From: Juglans regia | Taxonomy: Eukaryota; Streptophyta; Magnoliopsida; Fagales; Juglandaceae | Direction: 5' to 3' | Assembly (NCBI RefSeq): GCF_001411555.2 | Contig: NC_049905.1 | Span: forward strand, 21,318,097-21,382,096 | DNA length: 64,000 nt | In this document: positions 35,964 to 48,520 of the stretch, piece after piece | Layout: each line of letters begins with the position of its first letter | How positions within the stretch are numbered: the first letter of the stretch is position 1 | Notes under the pieces: generated by a model | The model's input: only the letters and a program-made list of their open reading frames with translations | Told to the model about the DNA's origin: nothing | Database searches by the model: none | Program-made: the position numbers and the translations under genes

Positions 35964-36899
35964 GTATGGTGCACAGTACAAAAAGAAAAAAGGAGAGTCA
36001 CTCATATTAACCTTTGAGTACATTTTATCTATTGAAGTCATTTTTGATAACTTGAATTTCTAGTTTTTGAGCCTAGCATGATATAAAAGATGATCAAATA
36101 TGGAAATTCTAGATGATTTTGCAACATTTATGATCCTTCTCATTTCTTTTTGACACAGCAAGGTGTTGGGATTATGATGCAAAAGGGGTTTAGATGCATA
36201 CAGGTTCTCAATCTCATGGTCCCGATTATTAAGTAAGATAATGATATGAACTGACCTGTTATAAGAATTCAGAGAAAAATGAGAAGGAAAGAAAGGGGAG
36301 AAAGAAGAAAAAATGCATACAAAAATGGGCATCATCAAGTTTTTATGATGGTTTGGAATTACACGTGGTAGCATTTATTCTATGTTTGTGGAAAGCTAAG
36401 TGGCGGTATGTACATGGAAGGAATCAAATACTACAACAACCTCATCAATGAACTTAGCCAAAGGTCCTGATTCAGTCCAATTATTCCATCATATATCATC
36501 TATTTTTTCAGCTTCTCATAATCTGCCCTTGAGTTCATGATAATTAAATGCCAGGTCAAAAGCCCTTTGTGACACTCTTTTAATTTGATCTTCCCCAATC
36601 CTTGGAAGATGATTATGGTAGTTTCTTAAGTCCACTTATTGTGTAAGTGACACAGAAAATTATGATCCTCTATCCGTATGATTAGGCGGTTCTTAAGTCC
36701 ACACATTGTGTAAGTGACACACCAAATTATGATTCTCTATCCATCAAAATGGTAGATCACTTGTACATATGACTGGTAACATGATGCTAATTAAAAGAAA
36801 AAAACAGAGAATCCATATGACGGATGCTGTTTACTATTCCAATTAGTGGAGGCTTTAATTAGCTGTTTACTATGCTAATTAAAGTCCGACACAAATCCT
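35964..36899. other. Intergenic DNA with a 67-bp tandem duplication
   Basis: TTCTTAAGTCCAC..ATTGTG, GTAAGTGACACA and ATTATGAT.CTCTATCC occur twice (units from 36623 and 36690, period 67). No gene is recognised. Confidence 0.55.
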
Positions 36900-37945
36900 A
36901 CGACACTTATTGTACGATGCGACGTGGGGGGAAGGAGCCGCTTGACACCATCAATGTTGAGGGAACAAAACGAACGCAATAAAGTACCAAATCCAAACGT
37001 CAGAAAATGTGCCAATAAAGTTAGGAGAGGAACTGTCGCTTGACACCATTAAAAGATGAAAGAACCATGCAGGTATCACCAAGGGACAAACACATGGCAG
37101 AACTAGGGAGAACAATAATCGCCCATTTCTAAGGAAGAAGAGTTCAATGGTTGTGACTTCGGAAAAATAATATCCAAAAGACAAAGGCAAAAAGGAATTC
37201 CCATTAGGAATTGATGGGGTAACTATAAGAGGATTTTGACCTCCTCTCAGCCTATATGGCAAGCCCATGAGGTATCTCTGGAGAGTGCATCAGAGAGTCT
37301 GACCGAAGCCCAAAACCCTCCTCTAAAAGGAGTCCGTGGGCCTTTGTAGAGAACTTGACTCATGAGCAAAACCTGCCTAGGAAGCAACCCACGAGCGAGA
37401 AAAGCAAATGATAAAGGGGAGATGGGATTCGCCTCCTTGACACCACCCATTGACACCCAACGCTCGGGAACTTGGGCAAATAAGTGGACGGGCGATGTGG
37501 GGAACTCTTGATTTCCTGATAGCAGGCATGGAAAGGGTTAACAAGGAACGTTTGCAGGGTAAAGTGAGTCAGGGAGCCATGTCGCATTAATGATGCCACT
37601 CCTCGGACTCTATGCCGCATTAATAATGCGGCCCCAGGAGCCACGCCGCATTAAAAGATTCTGAATAAGTGAACAATTGAAGTGACGCAAACTTCCTGAG
37701 GCCAGGTAGGGATTGTTCCCACCTAGAAACCTAGTATAAAAGCTGACCTCTAGGTATGAAAAACACTCTTTGATTCCTCTATGCTCTTGCTCAAACTATT
37801 AAGGAGATACTGACTTAAACATCGGAGACTTCCCGGCCTCCACTAAGGCCCTCCACTCTCTGTGCTTTCTTTAGTGTGCTTGTGAAAAATCCAAGACCTA
37901 AATTGCTAGAACTCGACCCAAAGGAATACGAAACATGACATTAAC
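36900..37945 (+). mobile_element. Probable solo LTR (Gypsy-like)
   Basis: A block of higher GC than its flanks with a promoter-like TATAAAA at about 37735 and CATCGGAGACTTCCCGGCC downstream, a wording I associate with plant Gypsy LTR R/U5 regions. The short minus-strand open frames overlap each other and are not genes. No gag or pol is adjacent, hence a solo LTR. Ends and the 5-bp duplication were not determined. Confidence 0.4.
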
Positions 37946-38559
37946 ACATGGGCTAAAAATATTATACCAAGTCTGTTTCCACTCATACATCAATGTCTAT
38001 TTCGTGTAAAATTTTATTGATTAAATTATTCAAGTTTATTTAAGTTTCGTATAACCAAATGAGGCAACAGAATTGAATCAACGTCAAACCCTTTATTATT
38101 CATTGTTAATAAAGATATAATCGAAAATATTTTTCAATTATTTTTTTCCCTTCTTTATCTTTACCCCATAGAGATATTGAATAAAATGAGTTATTTGTTT
38201 TTGCCACTGTAATTTTAAAAATTAACATTTAAAGAGTCTTCAAATGTAAGTAAATAGATCCGAAACATATAAAATACAGTTAATCCTATCGTGGAAAAAT
38301 TGTCAAGTGACTTTAGTTCTGTAGAGAACACAACTGATATTCAAATTCAAGCTAATCCTCCGAAAGTCATGTTCAACGGAATCACTAACAGCAAACTCAA
38401 GTATAATCAACCCACCTGCAATTTTAACTAAATGCATTTCTAATTCAACGATGATAGATAGAGATAGAAATAAATAGTGTTTATCCTAATGACACCCAAT
38501 GTAACAAGTTTGAATTCTATAAATGTGTGGAAGCACAATCCTTTTGATTTATCATCAAA

Positions 38560-39680
38560 GAATTTATTTTGTGTTGCCTAGATGACTAACACAAAAGGGG
38601 TAAATTGTGTTGGTTTTAAAAATTTAACAATTATAAGTTAAATACATAATATAAGATGTGAATAAAATACGAAGCAGAAGTAAATATAAAGAGTAAGGGC
38701 AAGAGAGAAACAAATTCAGTATTGTAACAAAATTCAACCCCACTGCCTACGTCCTCGCCTCAAGCTACCATTTGAGGATTTTCAAATTCACTATTTAACC
38801 TCCTTTAGGTGGAGATAAAAACCTATTAAACTTTTGAGCAGTACCGCTTCAAAGAATCTATGTAGAATACCTTTTAACCTTACAATCACTTTATGTGTGG
38901 TAATTCAACTATTCACAGTAGAACTCCTACTATACACACAATAGTTGTACACACTCTTTTACTGATACAAGAGTTGATAGTCAGTAAATTATCAGAGAAC
39001 ACTCCGCAATAAGTGAAATAAAAACAATACACTATAAAACTATATCTCTCTCAAAATGAACAAAGGTTAAAACTCAATACTTAGAGAAGAGAGATTGAAA
39101 ATTTTGAATGAATGTTGTAAAACTTGCAATTGATGTGTGTATGCTCTTGTTGTGAATTTGAATATCTCAATTGAACTATTTATATGCATATGAGATTTCA
39201 TTTTTAAATTTAAAAAGATTCACATGTCAAAAAGAAGCACCACTCACTTTTCAAAATTTTCAAATGAAAGTTTCTCCTTTTTGCAATTGTCAAATACAAT
39301 ATCATTCACTTTTTAAATTTTTCAAATCAAATCTTTTACTTTCCGCATATGAAAAAAGAAGCATTATTTTCTTTTCAAAATTTTGAAATAAAAGTTTCTC
39401 TTTTTTGCAATTGTCAAAAAGAGCATTAATTATTTTTCAAAATTTTTAAACAAAAGCAACTGTTTTTTGCATATGTCAAAAAGAGAATCAACCACTTCTA
39501 AAAATTTTCAAATTTTTCATGCACATGTGAAATATGACAATCAATCATCTTTCAAAAATTCAAATTCCAAACTTTTAATTTTCAAATATATCATGCATTT
39601 ATTGAATGCAGTATGTGAGAGTTAGATCTATATATAACAAATTTAAACATCCTTGATCATTAAGGGAAAAAAATCACTAA
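38560..39680. mobile_element. LTR-retrotransposon fragment or solo LTR (tentative)
   Basis: The left edge carries AAAAGGGGTAAATTGTGTTG followed by TTTAACAATTATAAGTTAAA, a phrase that recurs in dispersed plant copia-type repeats. The middle has no coding content. The right part (about 39215-39560) is a degenerate tandem array of 60-80-bp units built on TTTTCAAAATTTT.AAA, TTTTTGCAATTGTCAAAAAG and similar phrases. Ends are not defined. Confidence 0.35.
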
Positions 39681-40477
39681 TAGTCACTTTAATAATCATT
39701 AAGAAGAAATAAAAATAAAATAAAATATATAAGTGAGCACATTTGGTGGAAATATTTGGAAGTCATACTATTACCTGAAGTCACTCCTTCACCATTCAAG
39801 CCCCACTTCCTCCTCTGGTTTGAGCTAAACCCAGATTTTTCCCAAATATTCCAACCCTAACTCGGACGTCATACGATGTATTTGAATTTTTAATTTATGA
39901 TATGATTTTCTTTGTATGCAATTTTTCAGATGAATCCTACACAAAAGTTCTACTGATACTGGAACATTGTATTTCCACTGAGTCAAGTGAGGTCCAAGAT
40001 GCTGAAAACTCGAGGGGATTGGTTTTTCTGGCTATGTCTACCTTATTCTTGGAAAGGTTTCCCCTTTCCTTTTATTTTTCTGTGAAATTTTTACTTAAAA
40101 AAAAATTCTGTGAAATTTTTATTTTTTGAAATTTATACCAAGTTTGAATTTGGTGGGTTTTAGAGGGAATTTTGGTGAGGCAATCGAAAAATTTCAGAGA
40201 ATCCAAGATTTAAAGCAATCTTCTTTGGGCGTTAAAGGTAAACATTTGCATTTTTTAAATCTAATTTTTTGCATTCTCATTGAATTTGTGAAACTAGACT
40301 CAAATGGTGAAAAGGGTAATGACCAGAAGTTCTATTGGGGTCCTTGATATAGTTGCTGCAATGGGAGCTCTTGTTGGGCTTCATCTCAGTAACAATTATG
40401 TAGTTTACCTAGGATCCACTCAATCCCATTCAAACACATGAGATTTAAATAATAAATCTCTAATGCCGGAAAGCTTT
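39681..40477. other. Intergenic DNA
   Basis: No gene is supported. Two short frames (39902-40129, 40126-40347) show no domain. The last 14 bases (TGCCGGAAAGCTTT, 40464-40477) form the left target duplication of the SINE. Confidence 0.4.
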
Positions 40478-40710
40478 AAACCCCTAGGGGTTGGCTCAAG
40501 TGGTAAAGGCCTTGGGCTTGGGGGTATGCTTCCCCTAGGTCTAAGGTTCAAATTCTCTTGGGTGCAAACAATCTCTAAGGGTCATCAAATTGAGGGATTT
40601 TTTCCTTGAATTACCCAAGGTGCACTTGCAAGAAACTCCTTACCTAGAGCGTATGCACCCTCAGGATTAGTCGGAATGCTGTTCCTGGACACCCAGTGCC
40701 AATAAAAAAA
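40478..40710 (+). mobile_element. tRNA-derived SINE
   Basis: A pol III promoter is visible: A box TGGCTCAAGTGG (40492-40503) and B box GGTTCAAATTC (40545-40555), spaced as in a tRNA. The body ends in CAATAAAAAAA. Imperfect direct repeats TGCCGGAAAGCTTT (40464-40477) and TGCTGAAAAGCTTT (40711-40724) flank it and are target-site duplications with two differences. Length is 233 bp. No tRNA cloverleaf survives beyond the promoter boxes. Confidence 0.72.
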
Positions 40711-40724
40711 TGCTGAAAAGCTTT

Positions 40725-42475
40725 TCTTTGATTTGATCCGCATGGAAATTAGTTGTTGCATGCACATGCAACAAGGTTTGCAACTTTGGGTTTGTTGTCT
40801 GGAAAAAGCTTATTGTGAAAGGGCATGGCAAAATATTCTGCTCATGTTGCAATAGCAGTAGGAAATTGACTTGTCCAAAAGAAAAATAACAGTACAAAGC
40901 TGTAGTTATAGGTTATTTGTTGACAATGACTTTCCAAGTTCTGGTCCCATATTTAAAAATGCTACTTTCTGCTTATTGTTATTTGGTCAACAACAATAGA
41001 TAGACTGAATGAATGACCTTTTTATTTTGTGTATGTGTTTTGACCTGAATGTTTTATGCTTTATTCCGTGACGAGGACTGGTTACATGCTGTGGAAACCA
41101 TTGAGGTAAGGACTTTGGTTTGTCTGGCTGATTTTTTACTCCTTCAATCATCTTCAATGATTTTCTCTAGAAAAGCTCGGTTGGCTCAAAATTTAGAATA
41201 AAATTGTGCTTGTGTTCATGGGTTTTCTTTATTGATGTTCATGGCAAAGAAGCTAAAATTCAGGTATTGTGCCTTGTTCCATTTCTCCTACTTTTTTTTC
41301 CCAAGATATTTTCTCTTGGTAAGTTTATTTAGATTCGAATGGATGCCTTGTTCTGTTAATAGCTTCTTTGGGTCAGTATGGCTGGTAACTTATTAAGGAT
41401 ATCACTTTTGTTGGTAGAATGGATACATTGATCATGCCAGGTTTTGCAGTCCAATCATATGGTTCTATTTGTGGTGCTATTAATCCTACCGTCGAACACA
41501 TATGGTAAGCTAAATACTACTTTTTCTCAACAAATCTGAACAGTTTTTTCCTAAGATAAGAAGACAAAAGCCATAATGTTTGGCTTTTGTCTTGTTTTTC
41601 CAAAGATATTTTCTACTTGGTAAGTGTATTTTTTACATTTCTCCACTAGCTCCTATGTATATATGCAGTAAATTAGTTGTTGTTCCTTCTCTAAATTGTG
41701 TTTTGCTTTCAAGCTTTTGTGTCAATAACTAATTTATATGCCGCTTGTGTTCATGTGTTTTCTTTATTAGTGTTGAAAATTAGTGTTCAATTAGTGTTGC
41801 TATCATTGTCAATGTAGGATTCTTTGGGTAGAAACTTAAAGAAAACAATCATTGCAAATGCCAGCCTATCTATTTGGTCTGGTCTTTTCCTTGAGGTTTA
41901 GGAGTTCTCTTTATTTCTTGTTGTAATTTTTATTTGTTGACATAGGTTCAGCTTTAATAGGCTTTAGTATTTGCTTTCTCATGTTTCTAAGTCTATGCCT
42001 TGGATTATGTCTCTAATATGATTTTTTTTTCTTCTCTTAAATTCTAATATGGCATTATGTAGTTAGACAATTGTGTAATTGCTTTATGTATTGTAATATA
42101 ATGTAAGATGTGTATTTGTTTTTCTTTTTTTGTAAGAGGTCTCAATAGTATTTTTTCATATTTTTGTAACATACTATTTTCTGTGACCTTTGATTGTTGG
42201 AAATATATTTTTTGTCGCAAATAATAGTTTGATTGCGGCAAATAAGTACTTGCAACCAAATGTAACATGTTTTGTATAGTTTTGTGGCCAGACATGACTT
42301 TTTGCGACGACAAATATTGTTGCAAATTTTTGTGACAAAAGTTATTCAATGAAAGATACTTTGTGTGACGCTTCTTTCATGACTACTTTGTAGTTTGCGG
42401 AGAAATTGGGTACTTTGTGTGGCGATATGGAGCACAGCAAATAGTTGTATTTCTTATCGTGAGTGCACGAGACTT
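40725..42475. mobile_element. Decayed DNA transposon, CACTA-like right end
   Basis: The right edge, read inward on the minus strand, gives AAGAAATACAACTATTTGC, close to the common CACTACAAGAAATA-type termini, but the first bases (CACTCACGAT) are altered. Subterminal copies of TTTTTGCGACGAC, TTGTCGCAAAT and TTTGTGTG.CG are scattered at 42190-42440. A 13-bp perfect hairpin (AAGACAAAAGCCA, 41561-41573 and 41581-41593) and two diverged copies of CTTGTGTTCATG.GTTTTCTT (about 41210 and 41745) lie inside. No transposase is recognised and the left end is unknown. Confidence 0.4.
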
Positions 42476-43267
42476 AAACATTTTAAAACTATATCTAACA
42501 TTACTCTTAATTAATTAAGATGTTAATTAGATGCTAAGTGATCAACTGTGCATCATAATTATAAAATAATTTTTCTTTCTATCAAAATTGAGGATTGATT
42601 ACCAATTGCTTCTCCATTTTTTGAAAAAGAATATTTATACTGATTTAATATGTTCTCTCTTTTTTTTCCAGCATTTAGAAACAAAAATATATTTATACAT
42701 ATGCTAACGTGTTGAACTTATTTGGTGCGTAAGTAAAAAGATCTGCTACTAGATTTATTTTTAAAACAACGTATTCAACGTATCCTACTAATTTAAAAAG
42801 CCACCAAATTCCAAAAAGCAAAAATCCATCTTTTTGCAGAGGAGAAATGGCACAATACGCATATCTTATGGAACTGCTAAGACAGTGCAAAACAAAACCA
42901 AATTAATCTCCAACCAAAACATAAATGAAATATTGAAAAGATAGCATCATTCACTTTTCGAACTATATACAATAAGAAACCATAAAAATACCAACTTATT
43001 GTAAACATAAATCATAAATAACTTTAAGACACTAAAAGCAGAACTAAGCCGTGATTAACAGCCATAATCAAGCGACATTATTGGATTTTAAATTGAATTT
43101 GATCAATTGAACTCTTCTTCTTAGAGACTCTGGATTTGATTCTCCTTATCTCCGTTGAATTCTTTCCAACACCCACCTTTGAGACTTTGATTTTCTATCT
43201 CTCTCTTTACGTGTGAGATGTAATCATGTTCATCTGAAAAATAAGACTACTCTCATATCATTTTCTT
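42476..43267. other. Intergenic DNA
   Basis: AT-rich, with no gene or repeat recognised. Confidence 0.45.
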
Positions 43268-46079
43268 TTAGAGCATTGGCAATGGCCTAGCCATTTGCCA
43301 ATGCAAATTTAAATTAAAAGCAAATGGGAAAAAAAACATCCACATTGGCCTAGCTATACATCCAAAGTTTGACATTTATGCTACAGTGATTCTTCACCCC
43401 TCGCAAGACTTGGCAAGCTATTGTATACAGACCAAATGAATATTTTATCAATTTCGTTGTCTCCCGCTCATCTTTCCCTCGATTTTTCTCTCTCTTCTTC
43501 CCGAAACACTCATTTCTTCTTTCTTTCTCCCGAAACTCATTCTCTTCCTTTCTTCTTCGCTCTTCTCTTTCTTTCTCCAGAAACTTCTCTTCGAAACTCC
43601 ATTTTCTTCTTCTTTTCTTCTCTTTTTCGCCCTTTTCTTTCTCTCCCGAAACTCCCTTCTCTTCTTCCCTTTTCATTCTCTCCCGAAACTCCCTTCTCTT
43701 CTTTGAATTTTCTTTCTCTCCTGAAAATCCCTTCTCTTCTTCTCTTCTTCGCCCTTTTCTTTCTTCCTCACAAAACATAGCAGGTCTTCTCCGCCTTCTC
43801 CTCACTAGAAGTGTTGGCTGGTGGTAAGTTTTCTCAGGCACTCTCCGTCTTACTCACGGGGTCTCACATCCCCGATTGTTTACAAGCACACACACTCAGA
43901 TTTCTCTTCCTCATTTCTTTGCTTTGACATGAGGTAATTTTTTGGTTTTAGAATACCATAGTTGGAGGTGATTTTCATCACTGGACCGTGTGGCACGCTC
44001 GTGAAACCAATCGATCCCCACGTCTAGGTTTAGGTATGGAAATTCTTGTTTGCTCTACTTTTTATACAATATTTATTTGGGGGATGTATATATAGCCGTG
44101 ATTGCCAGAGATTTATGAGGGTTTTATTAATTGGATTCAAAGTTGCTACAATGTTGTTGGTTATTGAAAGGCGTTGATTGGTATTCTGTGATTGGAATTC
44201 CTGTGATTGGTATTCTATTATTGCAAAACTGTGATTGTGATTAGTCTTATCTCACTTTGTGATCAGTCTTATCCTACTTTGTGATCAACCTATTCCTGCT
44301 CTTAAAATATATTGGTACTTTGCCAAATGAAAAACAAGATTGTTCATATAACTTCAAAACACATAAATTAACAACCATATAATCCAAGACCTCACTTGTG
44401 GTGCTATCAAATGCAAGGGGTTTGGCAAATCACAAAACAATCGGTAACTCAACAAATGAAAAACAAAGAAATGAATGAGAATGTGCTGAAGTTAGAAGAT
44501 ATTATTGCAATATATGGTCTGTACATATGAAGGTGTATTAAATTATTAATACAACATTAAGAGCTGACTAACTCTAACTAATTAAAGGTAATTAGAAAAT
44601 CACACTGATTTGTTAAGTCTAATAAAAGGCAGTAGGCACCCACAGTAGTTTAAGAGTGTGTGAGGCAATAGTTTGAAGAGTGTGTGCGCATGGATAGTGA
44701 AATATGATAGTCTAAGGGGCTCTTCCTCCAACCCCCAAAGGAATAAGAAAATATATACCATGCAACCCAATATGATAGAACTTTTTCAGTCCCCCTCACT
44801 TTTCATTCTTTAAGCGTCATCACTGCTGGAAATCCAAGGAACCATTGCATCCTTGCTATTTCCTTACATCAAAAAGTAGTGTTGGAATCTCAGAAGTACA
44901 AATGAATAAAAATGAAAGCAGATTATGAGTTACATCATGAGATAATGTGTTGGAAGTTAGAAATTTCCATGTCACACACAGATTGGTTTATTTCAGTACT
45001 TCAAAAATTCTGTTCCCGAAATTGGAAAGCAGTATCACAATGAATCAATTTTGCTTGTGTCATCCAAATATGCTTTGATCTATTGGTATCATTTACAATT
45101 GCTTCGAGAAATAAACAAATAATGGGAAGACTCTGTTAATAGTTGAAAAGATGAATGATTAAGATGAGAGATAACAAACTTGTAGCAAACTTTAACATAC
45201 AAGGAACAATAATAAGCCTCATGAGCTGTAACAGAGACTGTATCATACTAAGTTTTCCATATATGTGTGCTTGCGTGCATGCGTTTGCTTTAACATTGTA
45301 TGATGGATTTGAGTATACATAAGAAAAGTACTTCCAGCGTACTAACCAAGAAGTAACTAAAACACAACTGCAAATTTGCAATGCCAGTTTCCTGTTACAG
45401 ATTTAAAACTCTTTTTCTTTTTCTTCTGATTTCAAAAACTAAAAGAATGCAAAGCCTAAGGGGCTATCCGTGGCAACCACTTGCTTTTTGTGTCATAAAT
45501 TTGTAAATCATTATACAAGTTTGGTTTTTCCAAGAAATTGCTACTGCATGTTAATTGTTTTAGTAGTAGTTGCTAGTAATGCTCTTTTATGATTTTAATT
45601 GATCTTGTTGCCACAAAGTCTTTTATATATTTGTTTATTTTACTATATGAAGTGGCTACCATGTTGAGTATTTGATTTCTGAGTTTGAATAATTGTTATT
45701 GGTATTTGTTCACATTCTTCTCTCCCTCTTCTATGTGCATTCTCTAAAAATAGAAGAGTGAGAGAAGAATAATTTTAGTTACTTGTTGAAAATGCAGTGA
45801 GCTAATTTTCAAACTACCTAGAAAATTGTTATTGCTATTTGCTGTTTTAAAATTTCTAGATTAACTAATAACCCTTGTACTTCTTATTCCTTTGATTTTT
45901 ATTATTCAATTTCCTTTGTTTATGCAATATGATGCTGAGATACTGCAATATGATGCTAAGATACTGTAATATTCCATAATGAGATACTATATAATACAAC
46001 AATATGATGTTGAGAATTGTCCCATTCGACTTGAATATTGGCCAACTTCTCTGACTCCTTGAAAATTTAACATTTTTCA

Positions 46080-47095
46080 ATGATGGACATGCGTTTTGAT
46101 GATGACTCCTTCTTCACTACTCTATTGCAAAGTGGAGGAGGAGGTTGTAATAGCGCCCCAACTCAACATGGTAATGTTGTTGTCCAAGCAACCCCTAATG
46201 AAGGTGAACAAAGGCATCTTTCAAAAAAAATTCAAAGAGGTGCATCTTTCACCATTGAAGAGGATAACCTCCTCGTCTTAGCTTGGCTCAACATTAGCAT
46301 CAATGCGATAAGGGGTACTGATCAAAAGTCCAGTCAAATGTGGAAAAGAATTACTACATTTCATCATGAATATAAAAAATCGAACATTGCCAACCGTTCT
46401 GAGGGTTCTTTGATGAATCGGTGGTCCACGATTAAAAAATGAACGAATAAGTTTTGTGCATTTATAGCACAAATAGAGTCATTGCATCCGAGTTGTGCAA
46501 CGGAGCAAGACAAGGTATGTATCATTACGGAACAGACAAGGTATGTACCATCTTCCATTCTTTCATGCAATTTGTGATGGACTTATGAACTAACAAATAT
46601 TTCTTCACCTTTGTAAATTGAGAAGGCAAAGGTGTTGTACAAAGAGATGCTAGGGTGTAATTTCACAATGGAGCATTGTTGGTGTCTTCTGAGACACCAA
46701 CCAAAATGGTAGCAACACATATCCACTGTTGGTAAGAAGAGAAGGCCAGTAGAAAAAACATTTGGTGAAGTAATTGTTGACATAGCTAAGGACGATGTGG
46801 AGGTTTTTACTGAGAGACCTCTAGGCAAAAAAGCTAAAAAAGAAAGGGAGAGGAAATGGAAGTCGATGGAAGGCAACAATAGTGAGATCAAGATTGCCTT
46901 AGCTAAAATGACCTAGGATAGAGCGACATCCATGCAAGAGCGTAGAAATTCTGTATTGAAGGCAGACCTAAAAAAATCAGCAACATTTGAACTAAAGAGG
47001 ATGAAGTTCAAGGCAAAGATGATGCTTCTAGATCTAAGTGGCATGAATGTCGTGCATCAACAATATTTTGGCCATATTCAACTCAAAATTTTTTA
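46080..47095 (+). pseudogene. Harbinger ORF1-like Myb/SANT protein remnant
   Basis: The 120-codon opening has RGASFTIEEDNLLVLAWLNI, DQKSSQMWKRI and GSLMNRWSTIKK, the trihelix/Myb-SANT pattern of PIF/Harbinger ORF1 proteins, which bind DNA and help the transposase. After TGA at 46440-46442 the same protein continues in broken frames: TNKFCAFIAQIESLHPS, then KAKVLYKEMLGC, GKKRRPVEKTF, GKKAKKERERKW, and FELKRMKFKAKMM. That C-terminal half matches the domain usually labelled NAM-associated in plant annotations. Several stops are present and no transposase partner is seen. Confidence 0.65.
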
Positions 47096-47254
47096 GGAAT
47101 GAAGGTCCCGTTCCGGAGGTACATCTACTACTTCTCCTTCAACACCTTATGGAAGTGTCTAACAAATAATGTTAGCGAAGAACTTTTTAGAAATTTTAGT
47201 GGCTGCCCAGCCACATGTGGGATGTATAAACATGTGGCTGGATAGCGACTAAAT

Positions 47255-47535
47255 TAATGGACTGTGGAATGGACTGCTTTGCTAATTAGTAGACTTTTTT
47301 GTAATTAGTGGACTGTTTTTGTAATTAGTGGACTATTTTGATGGATTAGTGAAGCGTTTTGATGGATTAGTAGACTGTTTTGATGGATTAGTGGATTGTT
47401 TTTGAAACTATTGGACTATTTTGTAATTTTAGTAGACTGTTTTGCAATTATTGGACTGTTTTGATGGATTAGTGGACTGTTTTTGTAATTTTAGTGGACT
47501 ATTTTGTAATTATTGGACTGTTTTTATGGGTAGAA
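47255..47535. repeat. Minisatellite inside the Harbinger element
   Basis: About a dozen variants of GATGGATTAGTGGACTGTTTT and GTAATT.TTGGACTGTTTT alternate, with unit length near 20-24 bp. It lies 0.3-0.6 kb from the right end, where transposase-binding subterminal repeats would be expected. Confidence 0.65.
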
Positions 47536-47834
47536 GAAATGTTGGTATGTTTGTAGATGTGATTGTTGGGTGAATGGTTGGCAAAATATATTTATTGAAT
47601 AATTAGGTTGAGGGAAAAAATAATTGAAAAATAATAATTTTATTTTTTAATAAAGTTATTAATTAAATTTGTAAAATATTAAAAAAATATATATTATTAA
47701 AATATATAATATTTTATATTATTTAGACTTTAAGATAGCTAGTCCAATGTGGACTAATCTAGCTACAAATCCATGTTATAGCCAAAACACAACATTCTAG
47801 CTAAATTTTAGACTTGACAATGCCCATGCTCTTA

Positions 47835-48520
47835 GAATATTTAATGGAAACCAGATCTCTTCAACTGATATCTGAGAGAAAAATACAAATAATTTTTAAT
47901 ATAACAATAAATGAAAACCAGAAACTACTCTGAAATTTTTCTTTCATAATAAAAATACACAAGATCAGTTCACTAACGAGTAAACATCAGCAAATAGAGT
48001 GGCATATTGCTCATTCGTTGATATATATGCTATGGCCAGTATTGCAGAGACATGACAACAGTTATTGAGGATTGATAGTGATCAAACTGAGATCTATTGA
48101 AACGCATGCAACTGAAAGAAACCTGCAGACCATACTATAGATATTCAACACATGCAAGTTTCATCAAAGATAGTTTTAAGCCAACTTAAAATAAAAGAAT
48201 AATGCCTAAATATATAAGTTTCATGCAAGGTATTTTATAAAAAAAAAAAATGGATCCCACTAAAAAAATTATAGTTCGTTTTTTTTTTTTTTTACACTTT
48301 TTCATAAAAAAATCTACTTTTTTTTTCAAAGAGACTGTGCAAAACTTGTCTGTTTCAGACTTGTATAAATCATATCTCTCAAAAAAAAAAAAATGATGAA
48401 TTATATTGACAATTGGTTGGGAAAACAAATACCTTACTTTGAAAGGTGAATGTACAGTCACTGCCATCCACTTGTAGTTCATATGGTTGCCTTGTAGAAG
48501 AAGCCATTCAAATCAATTGC
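47835..48520. other. 3' flank of the NLR gene
   Basis: AT-rich with poly(A)/poly(T) runs at 48239-48250 and 48280-48292. A short minus-strand frame from an ATG near 48507 reads MASSTRQPYELQVDGSDC before a possible donor, but no partner exon is found. No gene is called. Confidence 0.4.

Larger units (their letters stand above)
43271..47831 (+). mobile_element. PIF/Harbinger element (4.56 kb), TTA TSD
   Basis: The left end GAGCATTGGCAATGGCCTAG and the inverted right end GAGCATGGGCATTGTCAAGT face each other. TTA adjoins both (43268-43270 and 47832-47834), the classic PIF/Harbinger duplication. Inside are a CT-rich minisatellite (about 43465-43775), long non-coding sequence, a broken Myb/SANT ORF1 (46080-47095) and a second minisatellite (about 47255-47535). 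I find no DDE transposase ORF, so the copy should be non-autonomous. Terminal motifs agree with the MITE at 11802-12249 and the element at 21314-25386. Confidence 0.72.

Noticed and set aside
36951..37644. Minus-strand frames of 94-105 codons
   Set aside because: They overlap one another within the LTR-like block and show no domain.
43350..43841. 163-codon Lys/Glu/Arg-rich frame on the minus strand (and 119 codons on plus)
   Set aside because: Both are translations of a CT-rich minisatellite in the Harbinger element.
48440..48507. Short minus-strand exon-like sequence MASSTRQPYELQVDGSDC before a GTAAGG
   Set aside because: No downstream exon is found before the Harbinger element; it is more likely part of the NLR 3' flank.
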